Part shown: positions 1 to 8,891 of the stretch, in pieces
How the letters are laid out: every line of letters starts with the position of its first letter
Numbering within the stretch: position 1 is the stretch's first letter
Assembly (NCBI GenBank): GCA_030674915.1
Contig: JASXSV010000003.1
Coordinates: forward strand, 62,001-126,000
DNA: 64,000 bases
Source of the DNA: Candidatus Endonucleibacter bathymodioli
GTDB lineage: Bacteria; Pseudomonadota; Gammaproteobacteria; Pseudomonadales; Endozoicomonadaceae
Reading direction: 5' to 3'
The notes under the pieces: model-generated
What the model saw: the letters and a program-made list of their open reading frames with translations, nothing else
What the model was told of the DNA's origin: nothing
Databases searched by the model: none
Translations under genes and position numbers: made by a program

Positions 1-150
1 GCAAGTTGCACCTGAAAATCGAAAATGAAGGGTGAAATGGCTTGAATGGCGCATATTCGAACTGAAATCGTGTTTTTTAAGTCTTTATCTTCAAAAAAAT
101 ACGATTTAATTAATAGCTGGGCTTGTGCGGCGTTATCGTGCAAAGGTCTC
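1..150 (+). mobile_element. IS5-A element, 3' terminal fragment
   Basis: This is the non-coding 3' end of the IS5-like element called IS5-A here. It matches the sequence that follows the transposase stop in the intact copy (17,865-17,999) and finishes with the same terminal repeat, TCGTGCAAAGGTCTC, at 150. The transposase part lies outside the window. The element abuts, and probably inserted into, the decayed IS30-type element that starts at 152. Confidence 0.8.
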
Positions 151-151
151 A

Positions 152-1134
152 GTTTAAGGCTTTTCGTGGACGTATGTTGATTAAAAATTGAGGCTCATCA
201 ATTTGATTTTTCTACACGTCGTCAATCTTCATTCCCTCTGGGAAGAATCGCCGTAGCAGGACATTAGTATTCTCGTTAAATTCACGGTGCCATGAGAGGC
301 ACGGCTTAGCAAAGTATATATTCCGGCCTAATGATTGAGCGATACTTGCGTGGCCGGAAAGATCACCGCAGTTATCAAACGTAATGGTCTTACAGTCACT
401 CTTGTAAGGTGGTAGCATCTTTTTGATGGTCTAGCTTACTGCTTTTTTGGTCTTATTTTTCACTCTGACTGTTTAAAAGAAGTCTCGAGACACGCTCGGT
501 CAGCGTCACAAGATATTCATCTTGGCCGTGAACGGTATCCCCTCCTAGTGGCCGACCTCTTCTTTTATATCCGCGCATTCTTGGCGCTCAGCAAAATCCA
601 CGAGGTCAGGAATTAATCTGGCTCCCAGCTTCAGCACCCTGATGCTGCCGATAAAGGTTACCTTTGCGCTGGAGAAGGCAACTTCATTGGTTTTTTCTGA
701 TTAGACGATACGCAGCCGGTAACTAATCGTCCTATTATAAGACTCAAGTTTCATGCGCCCTGCAATTTGCTCTGGTGTAAAGCCTAAGCCTAGCTGGGAC
801 TTCGCCTGCCGACTTGCCTCATCCGTTCTTTTGTGAAGCTTGGTGGTCTTACGCCCTTGCAGGCTGTGGAGATGAGTTTCATCTGCATCATAAGCCCAAG
901 TGCCAGCTCATGAGTTCCAAGGAGATTCTTTTATTGGAGCGTTGCAGATAACCACCAATACTATTCGCCGAAAATACAAGTATGTTAAAGGATTGAATCT
1001 GGTATCGTTCAGCCAGAGTCAGCTGTTTGTAAGAGTTTCCCTTGTGGTCACCGTATTCCTTGTGTGAGAACTACAACCTATGAACAGCTGACTTTAAAAT
1101 TAATTGCAAGTGTGTCGGTTATTGTGGAAATTTA
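152..1134 (-). mobile_element. IS30-A element, degenerate
   Basis: Decayed IS30-family element on the minus strand. The clearest coding piece is 212-418, which keeps the catalytic-core motif around ITFDNCGD (normally TFDNG-EF) and the downstream FNENTN...FFPEGM signature of IS30 transposases. Frameshifts and stops break the rest. The outer end at ~1,110-1,134 carries the terminal repeat GTGTCGGTTATTGTGGAAAT, seen again at 31,700, 51,340 and (inverted) 56,545. The other end is lost at the IS5-A junction. It cannot encode an active transposase. Confidence 0.75.
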
Positions 1135-1564
1135 GGAAGTAAGAATAGGAGACAACTACTATGGAGCAGGAGGATCTGTTATTAGTTTGGTATATTTCAT
1201 TGAATTTTTATCGATATAATTGCTCTAACTTATTAAGGAAAGTGGAAATATAAGCAATGATGCTGCAAGTTATGTTTACTCCATATGATCATGGTGTTTT
1301 CATTGCTTTTAAGTGCACTTGTTACATTTTGAAATAATGGAGAGGGTATAGTTATGAAAGTAATGAATTCAGGTTATGGAGCACTTTGTACCATTGCAAC
1401 TGATTGTATTAATGTAGGTTCAGTTATGGTGGCTGTAGTATTCAATGTATTGAATAAAGGTTACTCTTTAGTTATGCCAGATAAATATAATAAGAGACCT
1501 TTGCACGATAACGCTGCATAAGCCCCACTATTAATTAAATTGTATTTTTTTGAGGATAAAGCCT

Positions 1565-2646
1565 CGCGGATTTTAGTCATAAGTGCGCCCTTAAAATTTA
1601 TGCAGCTAACGCCATTTCACTATAAATCTCATCAGGTGTTTTAAAGTCTAACAGTTTTCTTGGTCTTTGGTTTAGTCGGTTTTGTATATCTAAAATTTCT
1701 TTGTCAGTGACATTATCCAAAGATTGGCTTTTGGGCAAATATTGTCTTATCAAACCATTATGATTTTCATTCAAACCTCGTTCCCACGAGGAGTAAGGGT
1801 GAGCAAAATAGGTATCTACGTTAAGCTTTTTCTTGATTTTTTCATGAAAGGCGAACTCCTTTCCGTTATCAAATGTGATCGTGAGTAAGTCTGATTGGTA
1901 AGGCTTGAGCATCGTTATAATTGCTTTCGTCACCACGTCAGCGTGCTTTGAAGGAACACGTTTTACCAAATTTAATTTACTCACTCTTTCCGTTAATGTA
2001 ACCAGTACACCCTTGTGTCTTTTGCCAATTACAGTGTCTGCTTCCCAATCGCCTAAACGTATTTTTTGATCCACAATTCCAGGTCGATCATCAATGCTAA
2101 CACGGTTTCGGATCTGGCCTCGTGCATCGGGCTTTCTTGTTCTTTGCTTATACTTCTTGTGCCGAAGATGTTGATACAAGCAACCACCCCAGCTTTGTCC
2201 TCTCGAATAAACTGGTAAATCGTAGAGGGACATACAGAAGGTTGATTATCTCGTTTAAGGCGTCCTTGTATTTGCTCAGGGCTCCACTGCTTACTTAGTC
2301 TGTCAGTAATTTTATCTTTCAGTTCAGCTACCATCTTGGTCGCTTTTGGTTTCTGTTGATGACGTTCCTGCGCAAAATTATGTGCTTGCTTCGGGCGATA
2401 ACCTCTAGCCCCTGTATTTCTAGCCAACTCTCTTTTAACGGTACTCAAATCACGCCTTAAGTCTTGGGCGATAATTTCATTTGAAACTCCTGCTTTTTTC
2501 TCTGACCAAATCTGGTATCTTTCTTCTTGAGTCAGGTGGGTATAACGCTTATTCATAAGTGGTCTCACATTGGTTTTTGGTAGAACCGTGAGTGTACCCT
2601 CTGGCTCAACTTTTTCAATATGGCGCACTTATGACTAAAATCCGCG
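1565..2646 (-). mobile_element. IS30-B element nested in IS5-A
   Basis: IS30-family element of 1082 bp with terminal inverted repeats starting CGCGGATTTTAGTCATAAGT. It sits inside the IS5-A 3' region and is flanked by a 3-bp direct repeat CCT (1562-1564 and 2647-2649), a normal target-duplication size for this family. The other copy at 39,485-40,566 has the same length and the same left junction in IS5-A DNA. Confidence 0.9.
1598..2556 (-). pseudogene. IS30-B transposase, frameshifted
   Basis: IS30-family DDE transposase broken by one frameshift. The N-terminal part (helix-turn-helix, start MNKRYTHLTQ at 2556) and the C-terminal catalytic part (GDWEADTVIG, TFDNGKEF, SSWERGLNENHNG) lie in different frames. 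They meet near 2190-2200, where this copy has four G residues (minus strand) and the intact copy at 39,575-40,534 has five, so a single base lost from a homopolymer explains it. It is either a pseudogene or a slippage-switchable gene; a sequencing error is also possible. Confidence 0.85.
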
Positions 2647-2713
2647 CCTTAAAAAACACAATTACAGTTCGAATATGCGCCATTCGAGCCATTTCACCCT
2701 TCATTTTCGATTT

Positions 2714-3715
2714 TCAGACGCAACTTGCCTGCTGAATCGATAAACCTCGTTTAATATTGTGCGCCACACACATTATTTCAAAACGTGTACGGTTTCGGCT
2801 TAAGCCAAGATAACGAGCTTTCGCCATGCCGTAGTGTAATTTCAAAACGCCAAATACTCGCTCCACAGTGCAGCGCACGCCAGAATGTAAACGGTTAAAG
2901 CACTTATCATGTTCTGTTAATGGTTTATTTCGATAAGCACGTCTTATTATTCTGTTATCAATATTTCTATCATCCAGCCATTCACTGTGCTTCTTGCTGG
3001 AATAGGCACTATCCGCATAAACAGACGACTCTTCACCATCTAATAGCTCAGTGAAACAATTTGAATCGTGAATATTTCCTGCTGTGTAACCGATCGATTT
3101 TATCAACCCATCCTCATCGACATTTATGTGCGCTTTATAGCCGTAGGTACTTTTACTCTTCCCGTCAGAACCTGCTTTCACGTTCCACTTCGCGTCAGGA
3201 TCCTGTGTTGAGTGCTTGTCTTTATCCTTATTTGGGCGACACTGTTTAGCCTCAATTACGCTAGCATCAACAATACTGATACCTCCAGATTTAATATAAA
3301 GACCTTTATCTATAAGCTGGGAATTGATTTCTTGAAGCAACTTATCCATAAGCAACAACTTATCGAGCTTCTGTCTAAATCGCCAAAAAGTACTGTGGTC
3401 CGGCACTGACTCTGAAATGTCGAGCGCAATAAATCGACGAAATAAAAGATCGCGAGCAAGTTGTTTCTCTAGGGCCGAATCGCTTAATTTATACCAACTT
3501 TGCAGCAGCAGTGCCTTAAACATCATCAGTGGAGGCCATGCCTTTTCGCCTCGAGAACTTGAATGTATATCTTTCAGATGATGCTCTAAGCGATCCCAAT
3601 CAATGAGTTCATGGACAGAGTCGAGTTCTTTCACTGCATCGTGATCAATCAGCATTGAATCTGCTAGACTGCGTTGTTTCAGATTTTTCCAAGCCATAAT
3701 TTCACCGAAAGGCAT
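2714..3715 (-). CDS. IS5-A transposase
   Basis: IS5-family transposase of 333 residues, nearly identical to the copy at 16,863-17,864. The N-terminal domain binds the element ends. The DDE core shows SIVDASVIEA, VYADSAYSS and RCTVERVFGVLK as the three acidic-residue regions, followed by a basic tail. The frame is open from start to stop. An alternative start is the internal ATG before AWKNLKQ. Unlike most transposase copies in this window it looks intact, although the element around it carries an IS30-B insertion downstream of the stop. Confidence 0.92.
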   Translation of the reverse strand: MPFGEIMAWKNLKQRSLADSMLIDHDAVKELDSVHELIDWDRLEHHLKDIHSSSRGEKAWPPLMMFKALLLQSWYKLSDSALEKQLARDLLFRRFIALDISESVPDHSTFWRFRQKLDKLLLMDKLLQEINSQLIDKGLYIKSGGISIVDASVIEAKQCRPNKDKDKHSTQDPDAKWNVKAGSDGKSKSTYGYKAHINVDEDGLIKSIGYTAGNIHDSNCFTELLDGEESSVYADSAYSSKKHSEWLDDRNIDNRIIRRAYRNKPLTEHDKCFNRLHSGVRCTVERVFGVLKLHYGMAKARYLGLSRNRTRFEIMCVAHNIKRGLSIQQASCV

Positions 3716-4313
3716 TGATTGTGCAAGGCTTATTATACCTGATTTTCAGTTATTTAGCGAGATTCGTGCAAAGGTCTCAATAAAGATATTCATCAAAGAG
3801 ATTTCTGTAGTCCTTTAGGTGGAAACTTAACTGCAATGCAGGCCAAAAGTACAATATCGAATTGTCGAGATAGAATTGCTGTTCCAAGTTGTGTGGTTTC
3901 AAAGGATCCATATGCAGTTAGTGTTACAAATATGGATAGTATTTTTAATCAGCAACTAGGTACTAGCATCGTTCCTATATTAACTAAGGCAATTGCTGAT
4001 GATAGGGAAGGTGCTGATAATAGGAAAATGACTAGTAAGGAGTATAGTAAGCTTAGGGATCAAGTTTCAGGATATAGGCTAGCAGCTCTAACATCTTTCG
4101 GTCGCAATGAGACCTTTCCACTATTGCCCCACTTGGTCTCTTTTGTAAATTAGTGTGGTTAAAAAACTCCAAAAGCAGATAAAATGGCAAAATCTTCGCT
4201 AATTTATCTTTTTTCATCGTTCACTGTTTCTCAAATACTTAGTAATAGATGATGATGCCAACCTGCCAACCTGCCAACGTCAGCAATGCAGCCTTTATAC
4301 GGTCCTGCTCTAG

Positions 4314-5480
4314 GGAATCTCTGATTGAAGTGGTTTGCAAGGCGATTGTCAGGTTTGCGATAAAATTCTCTGACTTTCGCGCTTATTTCATCGTAATTTT
4401 CGATTCATTTTGTCGCTTTTGCCCATTTATCCGCTCTCGAGGCGGATTTAGGGCGCAATTATGCCGTTAACGCATTACGTTGCAGGTATAAATTGGCCAT
4501 CGCCATCAGGCTCATAACTTGCACCCTGTTTTTTTCCAAACCACGGTAACGAACTTTACGGTAACCAAACTGACACTTGATGATTCGGAACAGGTGCTCT
4601 ACCCTGGCTCGTATTTTTGATTGCTGGCGATTACGTTTGCGCTGACTGCTACTTAGGTTGCCTTTTCTTGGTTTGCGCTTGTCATTGACTTTCCAGTGTA
4701 ATCCTAAGCATCGAGCGCCTCGCTTATATGTGTCGCTGGTGTAGCCCGCATCGCCAAAGATTACTTCGTCTTCCTTTCTCAACAAAGCAGACAGCTCGTC
4801 AATATCCGCTGTATTGACTGAGGTAACCGTTACTGTATGGGAAGTCCCAATATTTACATCCGTACCGACATGGATCTTCATGCCAAAGTGCCATTGATGT
4901 CCTTTACGTGTCTGGTGCATTTCAGGATCACGTTTGCCTTCGGCGTTTTTGGTCGAGGACGAAGCGCTTATTAATGTGGCATCTACCATGGTGCCTTTTG
5001 AAAGTGCAAGGACGTGTAGTTTCAAGTGCTCACTGACCGCAGCAAATAACTTGTCAGTCAATTGATTACGCTCCAATAGGTGACGAAATTTCAGGATAGT
5101 TGTTTCATCAGGTAACCGATCTTCGCACAGATCCAATTTAGCAAATCTTATCATTGATTCAATTTCATACAGCGTGTCTTCCATCATCGGATCGGATAGT
5201 TGAAACCATTGCTGCATGAGATAGATACGCAGCATGGTGGTCAGGACGATCGGCTGCGCCCTACAATACGTCCACTTTTCGGATAATGTGGTTTAATGAT
5301 TGCTTCAAAGGCTGCCCAAGGAACACAAAATTCCATTTTCTCAAGAAATAACTATTTTCGAGTTTTGCGTTTTTTGGCTGCGTAGCTGAGCGACGCAAAA
5401 CTTTGTTGTTTCATTTTGGATAACCGGTTTGCCATAGCAATCCTATTGTACTAGGTTTTGGCGATTCAATCAGAGATTAC
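4314..5480 (-). mobile_element. IS5-B element (copy 1)
   Basis: IS5-family element of 1167 bp with terminal repeats G(G/T)AATCTCTGATTGA at both ends. A CTAG direct repeat flanks it (4310-4313 and 5481-5484), the target (YTAR) typical of the IS5 subgroup. It is a different element from IS5-A, whose target duplications are 5 bp. Related pieces occur at 19,562-19,874, 29,923-30,853 and 38,233-38,630. Confidence 0.88.
4459..5440 (-). pseudogene. IS5-B transposase, frameshifted
   Basis: The C-terminal 258 codons (4459-5235, from [10 protein letters not shown]) hold the catalytic domain: GTMVDATLISAS, VIFGDAGYTSDTYKRGARC and RVEHLFRIIKCQFGYRKVRYR. The N-terminal part (start [13 protein letters not shown] near 5440) is in another frame and contains an in-frame TAG after KRKTRK. 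The frame change lies near 5245-5260. The same lesion is present in the fragment at 38,233-38,630, so it predates at least one duplication, unless it is a programmed frameshift. The internal TAG argues that this copy is dead. Confidence 0.8.
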
Positions 5481-5730
5481 CTAGGGTATCACGCGTTTTC
5501 TTGTGGCGTGACACTAGGTCTGTTTTTTGCTGTGAGGTGAGGTTGACTTGGCATAATAGTAGAATGCAGAAAAACTGATTAAATATCAAGCATCTTGAAT
5601 GGTAAGGGGATATATCAGCGGGCGATTTTTCTTAGGCATTGCACTTATTACTAGGAATTTCGTGATATTTATTTAACTATGTTTGGTTTTTTGATCTACA
5701 GTTAAATATATAGATTTCGTAATTCTCTAT

Positions 5731-5759
5731 GCCTTCTTTTTAAAGTTTATTAAAAAGGC
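5731..5759. promoter_or_regulatory. Hairpin upstream of the secretion operon
   Basis: Inverted repeat with arms GCCTTCTTTTTAA and TTATTAAAAAGGC in the leader about 50-110 bp upstream of the first type III secretion gene. It is A/T-rich and could be a leader hairpin or a weak terminator insulating the operon from upstream IS DNA. Its function is not shown by sequence alone. Confidence 0.4.
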
Positions 5760-5843
5760 AATAGGTATTAGGCAATAGAGGAGAAGAAATATATTTTAAT
5801 CCTGCACGGAATGGCAGGTCTAGAATTGGCAGGGAGCCTGTTT

Positions 5844-6752
5844 ATGGCAAGCGCAGATACAAGTATTAATCCTATTTTGACGTCACTTCCTGAAGGTGAC
5901 AGCATAAGCAGTTTTCCCAGTATTGTTGAGCCTGATTTACGTGCTAAACTTCAAAGAGAACTGGGACTCAATGATGATCAGTTGAATGCATGGCTAGCAA
6001 TGGCTGACGGAAATAAGTCTGATGATTTTTTATCTTCCGTTGAGTTTGATGCAGCCAATAAAGAAACGCTGAATGCGTTGCAAAAATCCGGGCCGCTTAG
6101 TAATCTTGCTAGAGAGTTGGTGGTAGTAAGGGCGCCGGTTGCAATGATGTCAGAAGTGAGTAATCCCAGCAATTGGCAGAAAGAGGAGTATATAGGACCC
6201 GGAGCTATGGCTGTCAATGCGTTTATACAGCCCAGTGCAACAGCGACTTTGCCCCTAGATAATCTTGACCCACCGCTGGATCCTAATACTCTCAGTCTTG
6301 ATGCTTTAGTCATGTCTATTTTAACCCAACGGGCTGAAATAATAGAAGTCCAGTTGCGGGAACAAATTGCCTCGATTCAGCAAAAAAATAAAGAACTTGA
6401 AACGGCCAACGTTTGGTTAACTAGAGCCAAGGATAAAAAAGCGGCTCTGGGTACTAGTAACTGGAATGATTTTGGTCCAGAATTTGTAAAGTACTGGAAG
6501 AGTTTGGGGGCTGAATATTCCACTAGAGACAGAGACCCCCTCCACCAAGGTCTGCAACATACTTCAGCAGACTGGGATGTTGATATCGAAGGACTGAAAG
6601 GCAAAATAGAAGCGTTAACCAGTCAATCTCAGCTTGAGACTACGAAATTGCAACAAACTATAAATAAATACAATCAGTCATTTGAAATGCTTTCTAATTT
6701 TATTAATAAATATTATCAATCATTGAATGCAGTAATACAGAATCTGAGATAA
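5844..6752 (+). CDS. Putative type III secretion needle-tip protein
   Basis: First gene of the secretion block; 302 residues from the start chosen here. ATG 5844 (MASADTSINP) has AGGGAG nine bases upstream; an in-frame ATG at 5811 lacks a well-placed site. The C-terminal 60 residues form a long helix ending in SFEMLSNFINKYYQSLNAVI, the kind of terminal coiled-coil helix found in tip proteins of the IpaD/SipD/LcrV group. A central helix (about 160-205) is rich in Glu/Gln/Lys. There is no signal peptide or membrane segment, as expected for a T3SS substrate. Its position directly before a SycD-type chaperone and the translocators supports a tip or filament role. The family call is inferred from position and C-terminus; an EspA-like filament protein is the main alternative. 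Confidence 0.5.
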   Translation: MASADTSINPILTSLPEGDSISSFPSIVEPDLRAKLQRELGLNDDQLNAWLAMADGNKSDDFLSSVEFDAANKETLNALQKSGPLSNLARELVVVRAPVAMMSEVSNPSNWQKEEYIGPGAMAVNAFIQPSATATLPLDNLDPPLDPNTLSLDALVMSILTQRAEIIEVQLREQIASIQQKNKELETANVWLTRAKDKKAALGTSNWNDFGPEFVKYWKSLGAEYSTRDRDPLHQGLQHTSADWDVDIEGLKGKIEALTSQSQLETTKLQQTINKYNQSFEMLSNFINKYYQSLNAVIQNLR

Positions 6753-6793
6753 AGAAATTATACTAATCTACTTTAATATAAGGAGAAGTGAAA

Positions 6794-7270
6794 GTGGATA
6801 TTGAAAAACTAAAGTTAGGTGGTGATGAAAGCCTTGATGGCCAGGCATTTGAGTTCTTCGGTAGAGGAGGGACGTTTAAAGATTTAAAGAGTATTAGTGA
6901 AGAGTCAATGGAAGCAATTTACTCAATAGCTTATAGTCTTTATCAAAGTGGTAAGTATGAGGAGTCTTTGGAAATATTTAAGTTTCTATGTTTTTATGAT
7001 CATTTTAACAAAAAATATTTTATGGGGTTAGGTTCGTGTCAGCAAGTGTTAAAGAATTTCACGAGTGCGCTAGAAATCTTTTCTTTCGCCACTGTTCTTG
7101 ACTCGGAAGATCCTAGGCCTATGGTTTATCTTGGTGATTGTCATCTTGCCTTGGGTGATGATGAAAAAGCAAAGAATTCTTATAGTACAGCTGTTGAATG
7201 GGCTGGAAATAATCCTGAATATGTACAAGAAAAGCAACGTGCAGAAAGCATGCTTTCAAATTTTGAATAA
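6794..7270 (+). CDS. Class II type III secretion chaperone (SycD/LcrH/SicA family)
   Basis: Cytoplasmic TPR chaperone that keeps the two hydrophobic translocators soluble before export. The sequence shows three TPR-like units: YSIAYSLYQSGKYEESLEIF, then FMGLGSCQQVLKNFTSALEI, then VYLGDCHLALGDDEKAKNSY. This is the usual LcrH/SycD arrangement including the conserved 'FxxLCxxDHxNxxYFMGLG' region. GTG 6794 is preferred because AAGGAG is eight bases upstream; GTG 6788 would be only two bases from it. The gene lies immediately before sctE and sctB, its expected clients. Confidence 0.88.
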   Translation: MDIEKLKLGGDESLDGQAFEFFGRGGTFKDLKSISEESMEAIYSIAYSLYQSGKYEESLEIFKFLCFYDHFNKKYFMGLGSCQQVLKNFTSALEIFSFATVLDSEDPRPMVYLGDCHLALGDDEKAKNSYSTAVEWAGNNPEYVQEKQRAESMLSNFE

Positions 7271-7303
7271 TTTTTTACGAATAAACTGATTAAGGAGTAC
7301 GGT

Positions 7304-8842
7304 ATGCCATCTATAGGTGAATCAGGTGCTAGTAGTGTTGTAAACTTAGATAAAGTAGGATATTTACCTACAGATAATGTTGTTGATGATAGAGTTAAGC
7401 GTGGTTACGATTTGACTTCGTCGCAGTCCAGACGTGAGATTCCACAAGAAAATAATTTACAATTTAGACATCGTCTTGAACAGCCGGTGGTAGCATCAAC
7501 AAATGGCGCAAGTATAGAAGCATTTAAAAAACTAGCTCAAGATAGTGGGGCTACAAGTATTAAAATGGAAGATTTTAAAAATGCTAAGGCAGAGTTAAAA
7601 CCTGCAGTCAAGGTCATCGTAAAGAACGTTAAAGTTATGCAGGGGATTAAACAATTAGAAAGTATGAAAGGGAAAGAACTTGATCCATCAACTAAGACTG
7701 AGTTAATTAAAATGATTGCGACACCGCTATCTACTGAGGCGGAGTCTACTGACGAAACATGGAAAAGCATTTGGCAAGCAGTTGATGGAGAAAGTCAAAG
7801 TGTTGGTGATGCGAAAAATGTTAACGGTAGTCTTTCTGTGAAATTGACTGAGGGTCAGAAATCACAGTTAAAACAAGCTGAGAAAGTATTTAACCTTACC
7901 TTTGGCAAGGATGGTTTTGCTGAGACTACAGTTAAAGTCAATGCTCTTGCTGGTGAGCCCAAGGGGCTAGTAGACGAAATAAAAAGCGATTATCAAAAGA
8001 TTTCTCGTTTGATGTTAGCAGGGGATAACCTTTGGGATACGGACATGCTGGCAACTATGTTAAGTGCCATTCAGAGTAAAATGCAGACTAATAGGCTTAC
8101 ATTTGATCAGGAGACTATAAAAATTGGGTTGGTTGAAAAAGAGAGGATGGGTAAAAAGACAATCGCAAAGCTTAAAGAAGCCATTGTAAAAGCTGATGAG
8201 GCTAAAAGCTCTAGTGCTCTGTCAAAGCTTTTTGGTTATATAGCTTTGGGTATTATGGCTATTGTTACAGTGGTAATGATTGCTTCTGGGGTAGGAGCGG
8301 TTGCCGCAGGATTTATGATTGCAGCTATGGCTCTCACTGTGGTAATGATGGTTGATCAAGAAATGGATGGAGAGCTAATAACGAAACCGTTTACGAAGCT
8401 ACTGGTAAATCAATTTAATCTTAGTGAGGAGGAGGCTGGTTATATTGTTGCGGCTGTAGTGCTGGTGATAATGATTGCTTTAGCTGTGGCGTCTGGTGGA
8501 GCGGGTGCGTCAGGTGTGGCTGGGATAGCATCAAAAGTGGCAGCGAAAGTCGCGGATGTGGCTGCCAGGGTTGGTCAGATTGCAGGAGGCGCAGCTCAAG
8601 TAGTATCAGGTGGTGCGCAGATTGCTTCGGGTGTTTATACTTATGAAAGTGAAATGCTTAAGGCTGACTCAAAAGAGCTTCAGGCATTTATGTTACGTCT
8701 ACAGCAAACGCTAGATGATGCTCTGGAGTCTTTGAAGGCGGCATTAGAAGAGCTGCAGGATGGGCATTCAAGAATAGCTTCCATAATGAGTGACAACGAT
8801 GATACGAAAAAGCAATTGGGTGCAAATATAAAGGCTGGCTAA
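7304..8842 (+). CDS. sctE: Type III secretion translocator SctE (YopB/SipB/IpaB-like)
   Basis: Major hydrophobic translocator that inserts in the host membrane to form the pore. It has 512 residues and starts at an ATG with AAGGAG upstream. The N-terminal half is hydrophilic and helical, with long coiled-coil stretches. Residues ~305-350 (LFGYIALGIMAIVTVVMIAS and following) and ~385-405 (YIVAAVVLVIMIALAVASGG) are two membrane segments separated by a short charged loop, the signature of YopB/IpaB proteins. The C-terminus is an amphipathic helix (LQAFMLRLQQTLDDALESLK). Neighbours are the class II chaperone upstream and SctB downstream. The function is inferred from architecture and context. Confidence 0.85.
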   Translation: MPSIGESGASSVVNLDKVGYLPTDNVVDDRVKRGYDLTSSQSRREIPQENNLQFRHRLEQPVVASTNGASIEAFKKLAQDSGATSIKMEDFKNAKAELKPAVKVIVKNVKVMQGIKQLESMKGKELDPSTKTELIKMIATPLSTEAESTDETWKSIWQAVDGESQSVGDAKNVNGSLSVKLTEGQKSQLKQAEKVFNLTFGKDGFAETTVKVNALAGEPKGLVDEIKSDYQKISRLMLAGDNLWDTDMLATMLSAIQSKMQTNRLTFDQETIKIGLVEKERMGKKTIAKLKEAIVKADEAKSSSALSKLFGYIALGIMAIVTVVMIASGVGAVAAGFMIAAMALTVVMMVDQEMDGELITKPFTKLLVNQFNLSEEEAGYIVAAVVLVIMIALAVASGGAGASGVAGIASKVAAKVADVAARVGQIAGGAAQVVSGGAQIASGVYTYESEMLKADSKELQAFMLRLQQTLDDALESLKAALEELQDGHSRIASIMSDNDDTKKQLGANIKAG

Positions 8843-8891
8843 CGGTAGTTTAATCCTGAAGTTATTAAGAAGTTATATAGGAGCAAGATTT

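Larger units (their letters stand above)
1494..3777 (-). mobile_element. IS5-A element (copy B), interrupted by IS30-B
   Basis: Complete IS5-A element on the minus strand with terminal repeats GAGACCTTTGCACGA and TCGTGCAAAGGTCTC. It is flanked by a perfect 5-bp direct repeat AATAA (1489-1493 and 3778-3782). Its 3' untranslated region is split by an IS30-B element at 1565-2646. Without that guest the element is about 1.2 kb, the same as the intact copy at 16,800-17,999. The transposase frame is open, so it may still be able to move. Confidence 0.9.
1354..4153 (+). pseudogene. Unknown gene split by a nested IS insertion
   Basis: A gene of about 165 codons starts at ATG 1354 behind a good ribosome-binding site (GGAGAGGG). 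It runs to 1493, where an IS5-A element enters, and resumes after the duplicated target AATAA at 3783-4153. Joining both sides across one copy of the target keeps the reading frame: the 5' part ends ...VMPDKYN and continues KDIHQRDFCSPLGG into the 105-codon downstream piece. I do not recognise the protein. It has Cys and Ser/Thr-rich stretches, no clear membrane segment, and a C-terminal part with REGADNRKM. It lies upstream of the type III secretion block, so a link to secretion is possible but unproven. The gene must be inactive as a full-length product. Confidence 0.65.

Noticed and set aside
4255..4285. CTGCCAA tandem repeat as a functional repeat
   Set aside because: Only about three short units beside an IS end; too little to support a role.
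7537..7770. Minus-strand open frame inside sctE
   Set aside because: Fully within a well-supported translocator gene on the other strand; composition is that of an antisense shadow. The same applies to the long antisense frames at 11,079-11,630 and 13,307-14,188.
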